DNA from: Raphanus sativus
Lineage: Eukaryota; Streptophyta; Magnoliopsida; Brassicales; Brassicaceae
Length of the DNA stretch: 64,000 nucleotides
Assembly (NCBI RefSeq): GCF_000801105.2
Contig: NC_079516.1
Coordinates: 45,054,908-45,118,907 of the forward strand
Direction: 5' to 3'
Position 1 is the first letter of the stretch, and each line of letters begins with the position of its first letter. The notes under the pieces are model-generated. The model was not told the DNA's origin and searched no databases. It saw only the letters and a program-made list of their open reading frames with translations. Of the stretch, positions 36,363-47,800 are shown in pieces. The position numbers were made by a program, and so were the translations under genes.

Positions 36363-37265
36363 TGTAAAATATGTAACAAATGTTGATTTTTATTAGAAGA
36401 TCTTATTTTCATATGTGTATCAAATTCTATTTTATATAATATGCATTTAAAAAAAATTTGGAGTTTATGGTTTCAGTTGGAAAAAGAGGTTGAATGTGTA
36501 GAAGATATGAAAGTATAGATATGTAAGTTTGGGGTTTAGGGATTTTGATTTTCGGGGTTTCACATATTTCGTTGTAATTTCGTTGTAAAAAAAAACGCGG
36601 GCCTGGTAATTTCCTCGTAAAGTTTAGGTTCGTCGTAACTTCGTTGTAAACCATGAATCGGGGTTTAGGGATTTGATTTGTGGTTTCAAAGATTCGTTGT
36701 AAACACGTCGTAAACAAAAAAAGCGGGCTTGGTACATTCGTCGTAATTCCTGAAAGCACGTGTCCTCGTAAATTCGTCGTAAACTGAAACACGGGCCTGG
36801 TATATACCTCGTAAACCCAAAAACGCGGGCCTGGTACATTCGTCGTAATTACTGAAAGCACGTGTCCTAGTAAATTCGTCGTAAACAGAAAGACGGGCCT
36901 GGTATATTCCTCGTAAACCCAAAAACGCGGGCCTGGTACTTTCGTCGTAAATCCAAAAACGCGGGCCTGGTATAATCCTCGTAAAATTACGACGAACTTA
37001 CGAGGAACATGTTTTCTTTATATATGCAACGCCTGAACGAGGCTTCCTCGTTCATTCCTCACAAATCTCTCTCTCTCTCTAAGGTAACTCCTCTCTCTCT
37101 CTAGTTAGTTTTTTTTTAATTAGTTTAGATGGTTAGTATAGGGAATTAGTTTAGAGAATTAGTTTAGGGAATTAGTTTAGGTGGTTAGCATAGAGAATTT
37201 AAAAAAAAATAATTAATTAATAGTGTTGTGATTTTTAATTATTATTTTTTTAAATAATGTAGATC
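36363..37265. repeat. Internal array of the CACTA motif between the two transposon genes
   Basis: From about 36556 to 36985 the TCGTCGTAA/CCTCGTAA words recur within units of about 50 bp that also carry ACGCGGGCCTGGTA. The array lies upstream of the TNPA-like gene and could act in its promoter. The 250 bases that follow are a leader with CT repeats and an AT-rich stretch. Confidence 0.75.
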
Positions 37266-38925
37266 ATGGCTCCTAGGAAAAAACCACCACCGACTTATCA
37301 TGAGATGTTTGGCGACGGTACCGGGACGTCTTCTTCTTCCGGCGGCCGAGCATCTTCTGATGCCGTTCCGGACTCTCAGACATCTCAGAGAGTTTGGAGT
37401 CCTCCTCCCCCACCTCACATGGCTCCAGCTCCGCCACCAGCAGCTGAGATGGCTCCACCTCCTCCACCAGAAGCTCCGCAGGAGCCCATTCCAGGAGTAG
37501 ATGTTCATCCAGACTTGCGGGTGCCTCCTCATGCACCATACGCAAGATATACAGTGGAGGATTTGCTTTCCGCGCCTGGACGGGAGGGTATGGACGTTTT
37601 GGACCCCGATAGACCGCCGGGTACTTATTGGTAAGTAAATTTATAATTTAAAAATTTCAAATCATTTTTATATATTTTATTAACAAGTTGGTTCAATTTG
37701 CAGGTTTGGGGCCAACAACCGTGTTTCCCGGAGCGTTTCAAAGACGATGAAGGGATACCTAGACGGAGCTTATCCAAACTGGAGCTTGACTCCAGATCAC
37801 GTCAAGACCACTTGGTTTAAACAGTTTGCGGTAATTTTTCAATTTTCTTTTTTATATTTAAATTTATTATTTTTATTAATTATTATTTATTAATGGTTTC
37901 ATAATTTTGTTTGTTTCAGCAAAAGTGGAATTGGTCCTTAGGAATCACCGAAATGGTGAAGAAGGAATTCGAGGCAAAGGCGAAGACTCGCCTTGCCAAC
38001 ACGGTCTCGGATTGGAAGGATAAGTGGGAGATCTACGGCTATGACGGGAAGCCCACTGGGGTCACCAAGGACGTATGGGATGGCCTCATCGCCTTTTGGA
38101 AGCTACCCAGCTCAATCCGGAAGGCCAACTCCTGCTCCGCTTCCCGTAGGACCAAGGATAAAGACGGGAATTTGCCTATGCTCCATACCACCGGGCAAAA
38201 ACCTCATGCCGGGATCCGTCTCGACGCTGTAAGTTTTAGTTGTAATATTTATTTTATTAATAACTTTGAATTTCAATTTTTAATATTTTATTATTGGTTT
38301 TTGTAGTTTGAGAAGACCGGAGTCATGCCATCTTTGTCCGACCTCTTCAAGATGACTCACGCCAAACCGGACGGGACTTTTGTTGATCCTGCATCCGAGA
38401 AGCTCTTCAACACTGTGGCTGCTCGGGTTGATGAGCGGGAGACGCAACTCACCCAGCAGTCTCCGGATGGATTACCCGTCAAATTGACGACGGAAGAGGT
38501 CGACAGGATCTTCGAGGAGGTAAAATTTAAAAGCTTTAGTTTAAATTAATTTTACTATTTCAACAATATTAACTATTTAATATTATTTTTTGTAGGTCGC
38601 TCCAAGAAAGAAGGGCCGGACGGTGGGAATCGGTTCTGTCAACGAAGTCGCAAGGGCGACTTCGTCTTACTCTTCTAGACGGGCCCAAGAGACTTCTCAG
38701 ATGCAGGCTCGATTGGATACCCAGCAGGAGCGTTTAGACTCTCTCGAGAACCTGTTGGATATTATGGCGATGGGGAACCCGACCATGCAGAGAGCGTTGG
38801 CGGCCAGACGAGAAGCTCTCGGGATGCAACAACGGGATCCCGAATCTACCGATCCAGTGGGAGCGGGAACGAGCGGAGAGGGACCGAGCGGGACCGACTA
38901 CTTTGATGATGTATCTCTCCCGTAG
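37266..38925 (+). CDS. TNPA-like CACTA accessory protein (Transposase_24, Ptta/En/Spm family)
   Basis: Five exons join in phase: 37266-37630, 37704-37830, 37920-38228, 38307-38519, 38596-38925, giving 447 residues without a break. The N-terminus is rich in proline and serine (about residues 1-90). The central Transposase_24 region (about 125-350) contains WFGANNRVSRSVSKTMKGY, WKDKWEIYGYDGKPTGVTKDVW and DLFKMTHAKPDGTFVDPAS. A helical coiled-coil segment follows (SQMQARLDTQQERLDSLENL, about residues 370-390). In En/Spm the equivalent protein binds the subterminal motif and regulates the element. Here it is intact although the partner transposase is broken, so it could still bind or repress related copies. 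Confidence 0.9.
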
Positions 38926-39109
38926 ATTTTTTTATTTTTATAATTTTGTTTTGTAAAATATTAAAACTTAAATTTTATTTATGGAATATTTATTTTCTAA
39001 ACAATTGTTTTTTTATTATTTGAAATTTTAATTTTTATAATTTCCAATTTTATTATAAATAAAAATAAAATAATAAATGAAATTAATATAATAATATAAT
39101 AAATAAAAT

Positions 39110-39500
39110 AACGATGTAAATTCGTTGTAAACTTTACGACGAATTTACATCGAAGTACTCGTAAATACGATGTAAACTTTTACATCGAGTTTACAACGAC
39201 AGAGATGTAAAGTCGTCGTAAATTTTACAACGAATTTACATCGAACATTTACGTGTATTTTACATCGAAATGTTTACAACTCCTTTACAACGAATCTTTA
39301 CGAGTTAGTTACAACGAGTCTTTACGTGGAAATTACGACGAATGCTTTCCTTCTCGTTTACGACGAACTCATTAACTCGTAACCGTTACGTGGCGTTTAC
39401 GACGAATCTTCTTTTACGACGGACGATTAACAACGAATCGCTTTTCGAGGTAAATTCGTCGTAATCCCCCTTTTACAACGAATTTACAACGAATATCGCC
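39110..39500. repeat. Right subterminal repeat array of the CACTA element
   Basis: Dense copies of TTTACAACGAA, TTTACGACGAA and their inverses, mirroring the left array. Confidence 0.85.
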
Positions 39501-39528
39501 CTGGTAAATAATATGTTTTCTTGTAGTG

Positions 39529-41070
39529 TCCTCTATTCTTATCTGCCAAGTGATTTTGACACATGTCTTTTTCATAATCATCTTGACCAAATAAATATAA
39601 CATGACATGTTAAAATAATGACATGATTTAAAAATAAATATGACATAAACAATTATATTTAATAATTATTTATATTTTTTGGTAAACTTTTTCAACATCA
39701 TCATTACAGTAAATCTATTCAAATATGACAATAAATAATTAAAAAATATTTTAGAATTTTCAAATTATTACTTATAATTATACAATTTTATTACTAAAAA
39801 AAATTTCAAATTGTTTTGCAGTTTTTTAAAATATAATTGTTAACCGTAATGTTATTAACTTCTTATATATATATATATATCTAAAGATTCCAAAATACCA
39901 TTCATTTGTACTTTTTGATAATTATACATATTTTATATTACACAAACTAATTTAAATATTTTTTTTATCCAAAAATAGTAAAAATATATCTAAGATTATA
40001 ATTTTTAATATATACATATCTATTTTAAGTATACTTTAAAATTTAAACAAAATTAATTATTTTATCTTAATTTTATGTTCAATTAAATCCATGTTTAATC
40101 GTAATATTATTAACTTCATTTGTATATAAAAATCTAAAAATAATATTCATTTGTACTTTATGATAATTATACAGCTTTTATATAATTTTTTATTAATTTT
40201 ATACAAATTAATTTAATATATTTTATTCAAAATAAATAGATAAAAATATCTAAGATTATAGTTTAAACATATATATATATATATTCCTAAGTATAATTTA
40301 AAATATATTTTTATTTTATCTTAATTTTATATTTAATTAAAGAAAACTTATATTACAATATTGGTAAAAATAATAAAATCTGGACTATTACTATAATTTT
40401 TATTTTTAAATATGTTTTAAATTTAAAAAGTTTATTACTGCACATGGTGCATGAAAACACCTACTATATATATTTTTTTTAAATCATATATTATTGTTGT
40501 TACTACTACTGCTGTACATGTTTTAAAAATGGGAATTAAATTCTTCATTCGTCAATGTTCTTTTTTTTAAAAAAATCGTCAATGTTTTTAGTCTTTTCTT
40601 TTTATATCAGATATGTTTAATTAATGTATTCACACACGAATGAAAAAACAAATTGAATTGTTGCGCATAACATTTGACGGTCATATCTATTGGTCTTGTT
40701 AACTATCCATATCTTATTAGCATCGTTAATTAAAATTTTAAATAGAGTAAATAGCTAGCTGTGTCATAACTAACTTTTAAAATAGTTTAATAAGATGAGA
40801 AATAGATAACGCCTATGTGTGTAATTGTCGTGTTAAAATATCGGTGATAATATGCTGTTTCTTAGGAGCTTCTCCTTTATTTGCGTCTCGTTGCTTTCTG
40901 ACCCTAACGCCAATACTATAAAAGGCACTTCAAGTCTTCACTTTTAATATCGGACCAAAAATACAAAGCGTGTTCTCTGTTCTGTCTCTCCCTTCCTAAA
41001 AGCAAATCAATTCTTTTTTTTTTCTCATTCGTTTTCCTTTATTTTTCTAACATAGCTTTAGAGATCGACG
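39529..41070. other. AT-rich intergenic and promoter region of the MCU gene
   Basis: No gene seen up to the promoter. Two diverged copies of a segment of about 230 bp are visible (about 39835-40090 and 40095-40340, sharing TAATATTATTAACTTC, CATTCATTTGTACTTT and GATAATTATACA). Confidence 0.5.
40917..40923 (+). promoter_or_regulatory. TATA box of the MCU-like gene
   Basis: TATAAAA, about 150 bp before the start codon and followed by a pyrimidine-rich leader. Confidence 0.55.
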
Positions 41071-42130
41071 ATGTCGTCAAAGAAAACACTAGTTCGAAAT
41101 ATCTTCAACATTTCCAAAACTTATTTCCGGAATTCGGGTCTTACCCGAATGCGACCTCCGACCAAACCCGGCATTACTCCAGACGCCGGAGATTCTGGAA
41201 TCCGCCGGAGATTTCTCCACAAAAGGGCATTTTTCTCGCCGGAGATAGTTCCAAGAGGAGGCAATCTGATGGAGAAACTCAAGGAGATGAGTTTATCAAA
41301 CAATCGGCTTCGCCTTGACGAGATGCTACCGCCGCCGACGCCGGAGAAGACGTCTCCGGGGACTTTCCCCGCGGTTACGGTGGAAGACGTGAAGAAGCTC
41401 ATGAGAGCAGCGGAAATGGAGATGGTGAAATCGAGGCTGAGAGACATCGGAAAAAACTGGGTTCCCTATTCGGAGTTCGTTCGGGTATGCGGAGAAAACA
41501 ACTCGGATCCCGAACATGGTAACCGGGTCGCGAATATGCTTGACAAAGCCGGAAACGTCATCGTTTTAGGAAACTTCGTCTGCCTTAAACCGGAAGAGGT
41601 AATTATTCATTTTTATTACATGCATTATTTACAGTGAAATCGTTTGATAAAAAAAACTAATGTTTGTTTCTTAATTTTGATTATCATTACAGCTAACAAA
41701 AGCCGTGGCTGGTCTAATTCCGACACACGAACCCACTCGCAACGCCGCGACGAGACAAGAGTTCGAACAACTCGAGATGGTAAAATCAGACATCGACAAA
41801 AAAGCCGATGATCTGGTACGGCGAGAATTACAGGCCGGATTGGGCCTTGTAATAGCCCAAACGATTGGGTTTTTTAGACTAACGTTTTGGGAGCTGTCGT
41901 GGGACGTGATGGAGCCCATATGTTTCTTCGTAACTTCGACGTATTTCATGGCTGGTTACGCCTTCTTCCTCCGTACCGCCAAGGAACCTTCCTTCGAAGG
42001 GTTTTACAAGAGCCGTTTCGAGACCAAGCAGAGACGTTTGATTAAAACGCTTGACTTCGATATCGACAGGTTTACCAAGCTACAGAAGATACACCGTCCA
42101 GATTTGACTCATTCAGCTGGTCGTTGTTGA
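41071..42130 (+). CDS. MCU-family calcium uniporter (At5g66650 type)
   Basis: Two exons (41071-41598 and 41693-42130) give 321 residues. MCU proteins form Ca2+-selective pores in the inner mitochondrial membrane; the Arabidopsis gene of this position is, to my recollection, the member reported in chloroplasts (cMCU). Residues 1-50 are basic with few acidic residues, as in an organelle targeting peptide. A helical region leads to the first hydrophobic segment at about 222-243 (LQAGLGLVIAQTIGFF), the pore motif WDVMEP at 246-251 and the second segment at about 252-270. The Glu and Pro of the selectivity filter are present; the second motif residue after W-D is Val where animal MCU has Ile. No breaks seen. 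Exact targeting cannot be decided from sequence. Confidence 0.9.
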
Positions 42131-42351
42131 TCCTAATCCTTTTTTTGTTCCTTCTAATTCGGATACTAATTAAATGTATAGCGACCTCTAAAATTTTCGT
42201 AGATAATAAATCAAATATTAGATGCATGTCGTGTTCTTTCTTGCTCGACTAATATAAAAGTACTTAATACCAGACCTCCTGAGATCACAGAACCGAAGGT
42301 TCTTAAACGACCACTGGACCAATAGAAGAACTAAAACACTGGAAACAAAAG

Positions 42352-44370
42352 TTAACTAGGAGGTTTCAAAATACAATCGCGGTAGAGACTGTAGACTCTA
42401 GCGATGTCTCTTGAACTAAAGTTCCACACATGACCCTTCAACGCCAAACGCAAGACGCTACTATTATTCCCTTCCTCGTCGCAGTAACTGCTTTCTTCAA
42501 CCGCAGCCGCCTCTTTTCGCTTCTCTTCTCTCCACAGACTCCTCACGAGCAGCTCTTTGGTCTCTCTGTCAGGGACCAGATTCAAGTCCTTCATGTCTTG
42601 GAACACTCTGAAAGCGAGCACCGATCTTTCGCATCTGCAATAAGCTTGGACAAGAAGTTTAAACATGTAAGGATCCGGCTCCAGACCGATCTGTCTCACC
42701 ATCGAGAAAAGTCTCTGCACCGTCTGAATCTCTCCCTGCAACGCAAAGTGATACATCAACCCCGAAAACGTCTGGATATCAGGAGACACTCCGGTCGAGA
42801 CCATCTCTTCCAGCGTTTCCAGAGCTTCCGCGTTTCTCTTGCATTTCGTTAACGTTCTCAAGAGCGATGAGTACAACAGCATGAGGTTGAGACCCGACAC
42901 TGAACCGCAGCAGAGTGTTCTGTCTTGGCGGAACACCTTGATGGCAGCTTCTGGTTTCTTCGAAACTCCGTAAAGATCGATGATCAGCCTGATGGTGCTG
43001 AACGGTAGTTTGATCCCTTCGATTCTCACTTTGGAGATGAGCTTATCGACCAGTTCAACCTGCCCGTTGCGTGCTAACATAGCCATCATCCTCTCGATCG
43101 TGTAGGCGTCGTGGGTGAACCCAGGCTGAACCGCCACCCAGCAGAAGAAACTCCACGCTGTTTCATGTGATCTAAAGTTCCTCAGCATCTTGCAGACCAA
43201 AAGATTCGTCCAGACGAAGTTAGCTTCTTCCAAAGCAGCGACGGTATCAGAGCTCCACTTCTTTAACGAATTAGCTAAAGCTTTTGGATCCAGCCATGGC
43301 TTCAACTTCACCTGAGCATCATGGTAGTAAGGTTCATCTTCTTCTTTTTCTTCTTCGCTATCGCTTGGATTATCCATAGAATACATAGAAATGTCCTTCA
43401 CTCTCTCATCAGGCAACATTCCCCTCAAGAACTCTCCAGTTTCATCCTCAAATCCAGCCTCCCTCATGCGTTTGAGAGGCTCGAGCATGCGTCTGCTAGG
43501 GAACTTCCCATCCGCTTTCATCTCAGCAAGAAGAGTCTCGACTTCACCAAACCGTTTAGCATCAACAAAGGCTTCAACCAGAACAGAGTAATGCTTCAGA
43601 GTCCTCGTGATCCTCATCAAAGGCAACGCCTCGAAAACCTCCATAGCAGCATCAAGATTCCCTGATTTCAGTAAATGCTCGATCATAATCGTGAACGTCC
43701 TCGAATTAGGGATCCCTCCGTCGTTAATCATCTGATCAAAAGTATTCACAGCCTCGGCGTCTTTACCTAAACTCACGTAGACTTGCATCACAATGTTGTA
43801 AGACTCGGTGCATCCTTTCTTCTTCTCATTCTCATCTCCTGAGGATATATACTCATCGTCCCAGGTCTTGAGAACGGAGTCGAAATCACCGGATGTTGCA
43901 TACAAGTTCATGAGATTCATAAAGCTGAACTGAACGTAACCGAATTTGCCAGCGTGGACCAGTGCGATAAGTGATTTGAGCTGCGAAGAGCGATGGAACT
44001 TCGCGAGAACGGTGGCGAAGGCGTGGAGCGTCTCGGATTCGTATGAGAGTTGAGGTTTAATCTTCCTGAGGGATTTGAAGATAGACCAGGCGGAGGAGAG
44101 GGAAGGAGAGGAGCGTAAGGCGTTCTTGACGACGAAGGAATCGAGGAGACGGTGGTTTAAGAGAGTGGTTAGGTCGGTTTCGGAGACGAGTGGTGTGGTG
44201 GAGCGGAGGGTGAGACGGATGGAATCGATGAGGTTAGCTCGGTAGAGGTAGTGCTGGAGTTTGCTTGGGAATGGGTCACGGGAGAAGGATCGAATTTGAT
44301 GGGTGATTACGGAGTGGAGTGGCTTGAGTGATTTGGAGAATCTCGGGGAAAACATGTCAAGTGATGACAA
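42352..44370 (-). CDS. Pentatricopeptide repeat (PPR) protein, At5g66631 type
   Basis: Intron-less, 672 residues. PPR proteins bind organellar RNA through pairs of helices. The N-terminus (SFSRDPFPSKL and nearby arginines and serines) looks like a mitochondrial or plastid transit peptide. P-type repeats are visible in two blocks: about residues 190-310 (YNIVMQVYVSLGKDAEAVN, FTIMIEHLLKSGNLDAAMEV, YSVLVEAFVDAKRFGEVETL) and about 510-625 (TFSGLMYHFALQGEIQTVQR, FKLLVQAYCRCERSVLAFRV). An acidic linker (SDSEEEKEEDEP, about 337-348) separates them. No C-terminal E or DYW domain is seen, so RNA editing is not suggested. Lack of introns is usual for the family. The gene is convergent with MCU, about 220 bp away. 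Confidence 0.85.
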   Translation of the reverse strand: MSSLDMFSPRFSKSLKPLHSVITHQIRSFSRDPFPSKLQHYLYRANLIDSIRLTLRSTTPLVSETDLTTLLNHRLLDSFVVKNALRSSPSLSSAWSIFKSLRKIKPQLSYESETLHAFATVLAKFHRSSQLKSLIALVHAGKFGYVQFSFMNLMNLYATSGDFDSVLKTWDDEYISSGDENEKKKGCTESYNIVMQVYVSLGKDAEAVNTFDQMINDGGIPNSRTFTIMIEHLLKSGNLDAAMEVFEALPLMRITRTLKHYSVLVEAFVDAKRFGEVETLLAEMKADGKFPSRRMLEPLKRMREAGFEDETGEFLRGMLPDERVKDISMYSMDNPSDSEEEKEEDEPYYHDAQVKLKPWLDPKALANSLKKWSSDTVAALEEANFVWTNLLVCKMLRNFRSHETAWSFFCWVAVQPGFTHDAYTIERMMAMLARNGQVELVDKLISKVRIEGIKLPFSTIRLIIDLYGVSKKPEAAIKVFRQDRTLCCGSVSGLNLMLLYSSLLRTLTKCKRNAEALETLEEMVSTGVSPDIQTFSGLMYHFALQGEIQTVQRLFSMVRQIGLEPDPYMFKLLVQAYCRCERSVLAFRVFQDMKDLNLVPDRETKELLVRSLWREEKRKEAAAVEESSYCDEEGNNSSVLRLALKGHVWNFSSRDIARVYSLYRDCILKPPS

Positions 44371-44830
44371 TCAAAGCGAAGAAGAAGAGAAATAAAATAG
44401 AAAAAAAAGGAGGCTAATCGCACAATGGGGAAACTAGTTGGGACAAATGATCGAACATGTTGTGTGCTTGGTTAATACGACGCAAGAAATGAATAGGCTG
44501 CCAAAATGGTGCCCGAAGACAGATTTGTATAAAATGATTCCAGTATGGGAGTTTGTTTAAAATCGGAAAGAAGATAAACAAACTTTTAAAAAGTTGGAAT
44601 GAATCAAACGAGGATACAGCTGTTTTGAGGCAAGGTTCTCTGAAATTAACAAGGTTTCAACTTAATAGGAAGAAAGAAAGAAATAGTTTAGACAAAGCTT
44701 AATAAGTTTTACCAGTGTTGACACGGTGAAAAGACAATAGAGAAGTAAAAAACCGAAAGGGTACTAGTGATGTCAACATAAATCTTACACATATGTGTCG
44801 TAAATGGCAGGTTTAAAACTGTGATCGTTT
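44371..44830. other. Spacer between DAR5-like 3' end and PPR gene
   Basis: No gene seen. It should hold the PPR promoter and the 3' untranslated region of the DAR5-like gene. Confidence 0.5.
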
Positions 44831-47800
44831 TCAACCCCAGCGACGAATCTCTTCGAGCGTTTCCGGGAGGCTGGACTTGTTCACCATGTGGTTAACTTTC
44901 CTGAACCCGTCACCATAGACCGGTGAATCATCTGTTTCTATCTTATTCTTCAAAAATTCCACCAGCTTTCTCTCGAAACCAGCGCTCTCTCCTTTCTTTG
45001 ATGTGTCAGTGGTGGCGTACGTCTGAGACTCCAACCACATGTGGCCGAGCACTTGGCATATTCCTTCTTCAATAACGTTATTCAGATTCCTATATCCTGT
45101 AACCAAACCAAAATAAACTTGTGAGACCTCATCCTCTTTTTTCTTGGTGAGGAATGATCAATCAAAATTGGGTGTTCTTTACCATTGAGTCTAAGATAAG
45201 CATGCATCATCTCGCGAGCCAATATATATCCTGTCATTAACCTGCGTGTCAAGAGAGCTTTGTTTTAGTCTATGTGACTCCTTCGAAGGATTTGATGAGT
45301 TTAAAGAAGGTTCATAGTACCTTGGAAGTCCATATAAGACGAGAATTGCAGTGACCTCGAACTCACTCGCAACCCTTTGGGACTCAGTACACAGGCCTAT
45401 TAGGTGCTTGTTCCGCCCCATCCGTGGCCCTTTTGAGACCTGTGTGTAACAGAGTTAAAAGTGCAATCTAGTTGAAGTTTCTAAAAGTACCATGTTGATC
45501 TTATATACTGTCTTACACTTGTGACAATCTGGTTTCCCCTCAGGCAAATACCTCCGATAACCTCCCCATTCTGATAGTCCTGCTTGTGTACGAACATAAA
45601 CCTCGTGAGAAAGAGGTATTGATTGTTTAACTAGTTTTTAGACTCTAAAGCGCGTAACAGTGTTCTTACACTTATGATAGTCTGCGCTTCAGACAGACAA
45701 ATTCCTCTGGTTACCAACTCAGATAGGTAGTCCTGTTCGTGTGGAAACTAGCATATGAGAGAAGGGAAAAGTATGGACGTTTTGATTAGGAAATGTACTC
45801 ACAATCTTCTCTTCCTGCTGAGCTCTATTCAGCGCTTGTTTTTCCACCAAAAGAAGAGGAAATTCTTTCTCAATCTTCATGTTTAAGCCTTCGAAGAATT
45901 CACGGATATCAAAGTGCAGAGCCTGGACTTCATAAGTATCCATAACCGCAGATTCCACGCACTCTAGGCATAGCCATCGATCATCACCGAGCTTTACATA
46001 GTTCGTTCCCCTAGGCTGTAAAGCAAAGAAAAGAAGAGATCCTATAAGAAGTCAAACCCGAGGACTATAGTTTCCTTCTCTTTATTCGAGCGGTGAATTA
46101 TTCATCTCATCCCTTTTAACCGTGTTTTAGCATTTTAAGAGGCAAACTCACCTCTAGCCTCTCGCAACTGAAACACATGGGAGTTCCATCAGAATCATGA
46201 GCAGGGCAGTACATCTCCTTCCAGAAATAGTGCAGATGGAATTTTTTCATCTGAAAGAACACAGTAAATGTAAACATTCAATCCTCACCGTGAAAATTAC
46301 CAAACAAGGATACATAACTTGTTAATACCTTCATGTTCTCGCAGACATAGCAGTACCGTGCATAGCAGCTTTTGTGAAACTTACCTCTTGAGTTTGAAAC
46401 CTGAAGAGTTAGTTATCGAGAATTTATGTTTTCCATCAAATAATACAAACGGAGATTGGAAAACCAACTACCAAGCAATTCCAAAGAGAGTTTTTTCTTA
46501 CATGGTTTTGAACCTCGTTCGTAGCAATTGGTTTGCGGCAAGCATCACAACAGAAACATTCACGATGCCAAAGAACACCAAAGACATCCACAGGTCTTTC
46601 ATGTTCAATCTCATAATTGCAACCGCCACATATGCTACTACAAGCGAAAAATATACTTAACCAGGTCAGGACATACGTAATTCAAGACAAGGAACTCGAA
46701 AACGCTATATCAACAGAGCATATATATATATCTGTTCCTTAATTTCCGAGACATAAAGTCTCAAGTAACAGGAATAGTCATCTACTAAGTCGACGGCGAA
46801 GCATAAAAGAGTCGGCACTTCTGTCACCTCGGAACAGAATAAGGTTGTAACACCCATTCCTCAGTACATAAATTTACTACCTGCAAGGAGGGTTCGCTGC
46901 AGGTAATAACAAATTGCACGGAGGGTTCGCTGCAGGTAATACAAAATTGCACCGGTCCCCTAGCTGAATCCTCGCAAAGTCAAAAGTAAAATGACTGAAT
47001 TTATTCTTTCATCATCAATGAAATGTTTATTTTCTTTTCTTTTTGGATAAAATAATGAATACTAGCTATTTAGAAAATCAATGAATTGACCTGAGCCTCA
47101 TTTTTCAGTAATGAGATGATATAGGACTTGCATTACCCTTCATATGTGCCCATACCTTTAGGAGAAGATCGTTATGCTTAGCGCATGGTGAACAGTTGGG
47201 GTGCGATGTGCAGCCCTTGAAAAGGTTCTTGACATCTTCATCTATCAAGGGTTCCAAATAATAAGTGGGACCAAAACGCAGGAACTCGAACCGAGAAGTC
47301 ACCAAAATCTTGTAGTCCGGTAACTGAATCAGAAACATATTAAGCAAGGACTCATCCTCAGGCCAAACATCATCTAAAACCAACAAAATAGGCCCATTCT
47401 CCCCGAGTCGCTGAAGCAACTGTTGAATGCAGAGCTTTGCATCCATGTCGTCCGCAAATGCCTTTGCGTCACGACCTGTGTACTGGAGAAACCTCTGGAC
47501 GATGAGGCTTACGTTAGGGGCTTTTGACACAGTGATAAAGAAGATCTGCTTAAACTTTCCTGCCAAATTTAAATACTACATGAGAAAACTTATTTATCCC
47601 AATGTAATAGTGCCAATAGAAAACGAAGACTATGTGTGTACCTATAACATCCGCATCATGGCAGAGCTTTGTAACCAACATGGTCTTCCCGCAGTCAGAA
47701 GGAGCAGAGACCACGACAGTAACCGCTTGGTCTTCAAGAAGCATCTTCTTTAGCTCCCTCAATGGCCGGATCAACCAAAATATAGTAACTGTTTCAGGCT

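Larger units (their letters stand above)
32066..39528 (+). mobile_element. CACTA (En/Spm, CMC) DNA transposon with two genes
   Basis: The ends are CACTACAAGAAAAC and its perfect inverse GTTTTCTTGTAGTG, the CACTA signature. TC precedes and follows the element; a full 3-bp duplication would be ATC/TCC and does not match, so the TSD has either mutated or is only 2 bp. Many copies of TTCGTCGTAAA or its inverse fill both subterminal regions, as expected for binding sites of the TNPA-type protein. Inside are a TNP2-type transposase gene (32698-36362, broken) and a TNPA-like gene (37266-38925, intact), both on the plus strand. Confidence 0.93.

Noticed and set aside
36427..36922. Several minus-strand frames of 70-140 codons
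   Set aside because: They are by-products of the CACTA motif array, which lacks stop codons in some frames; repetitive peptides with no splice or family support.
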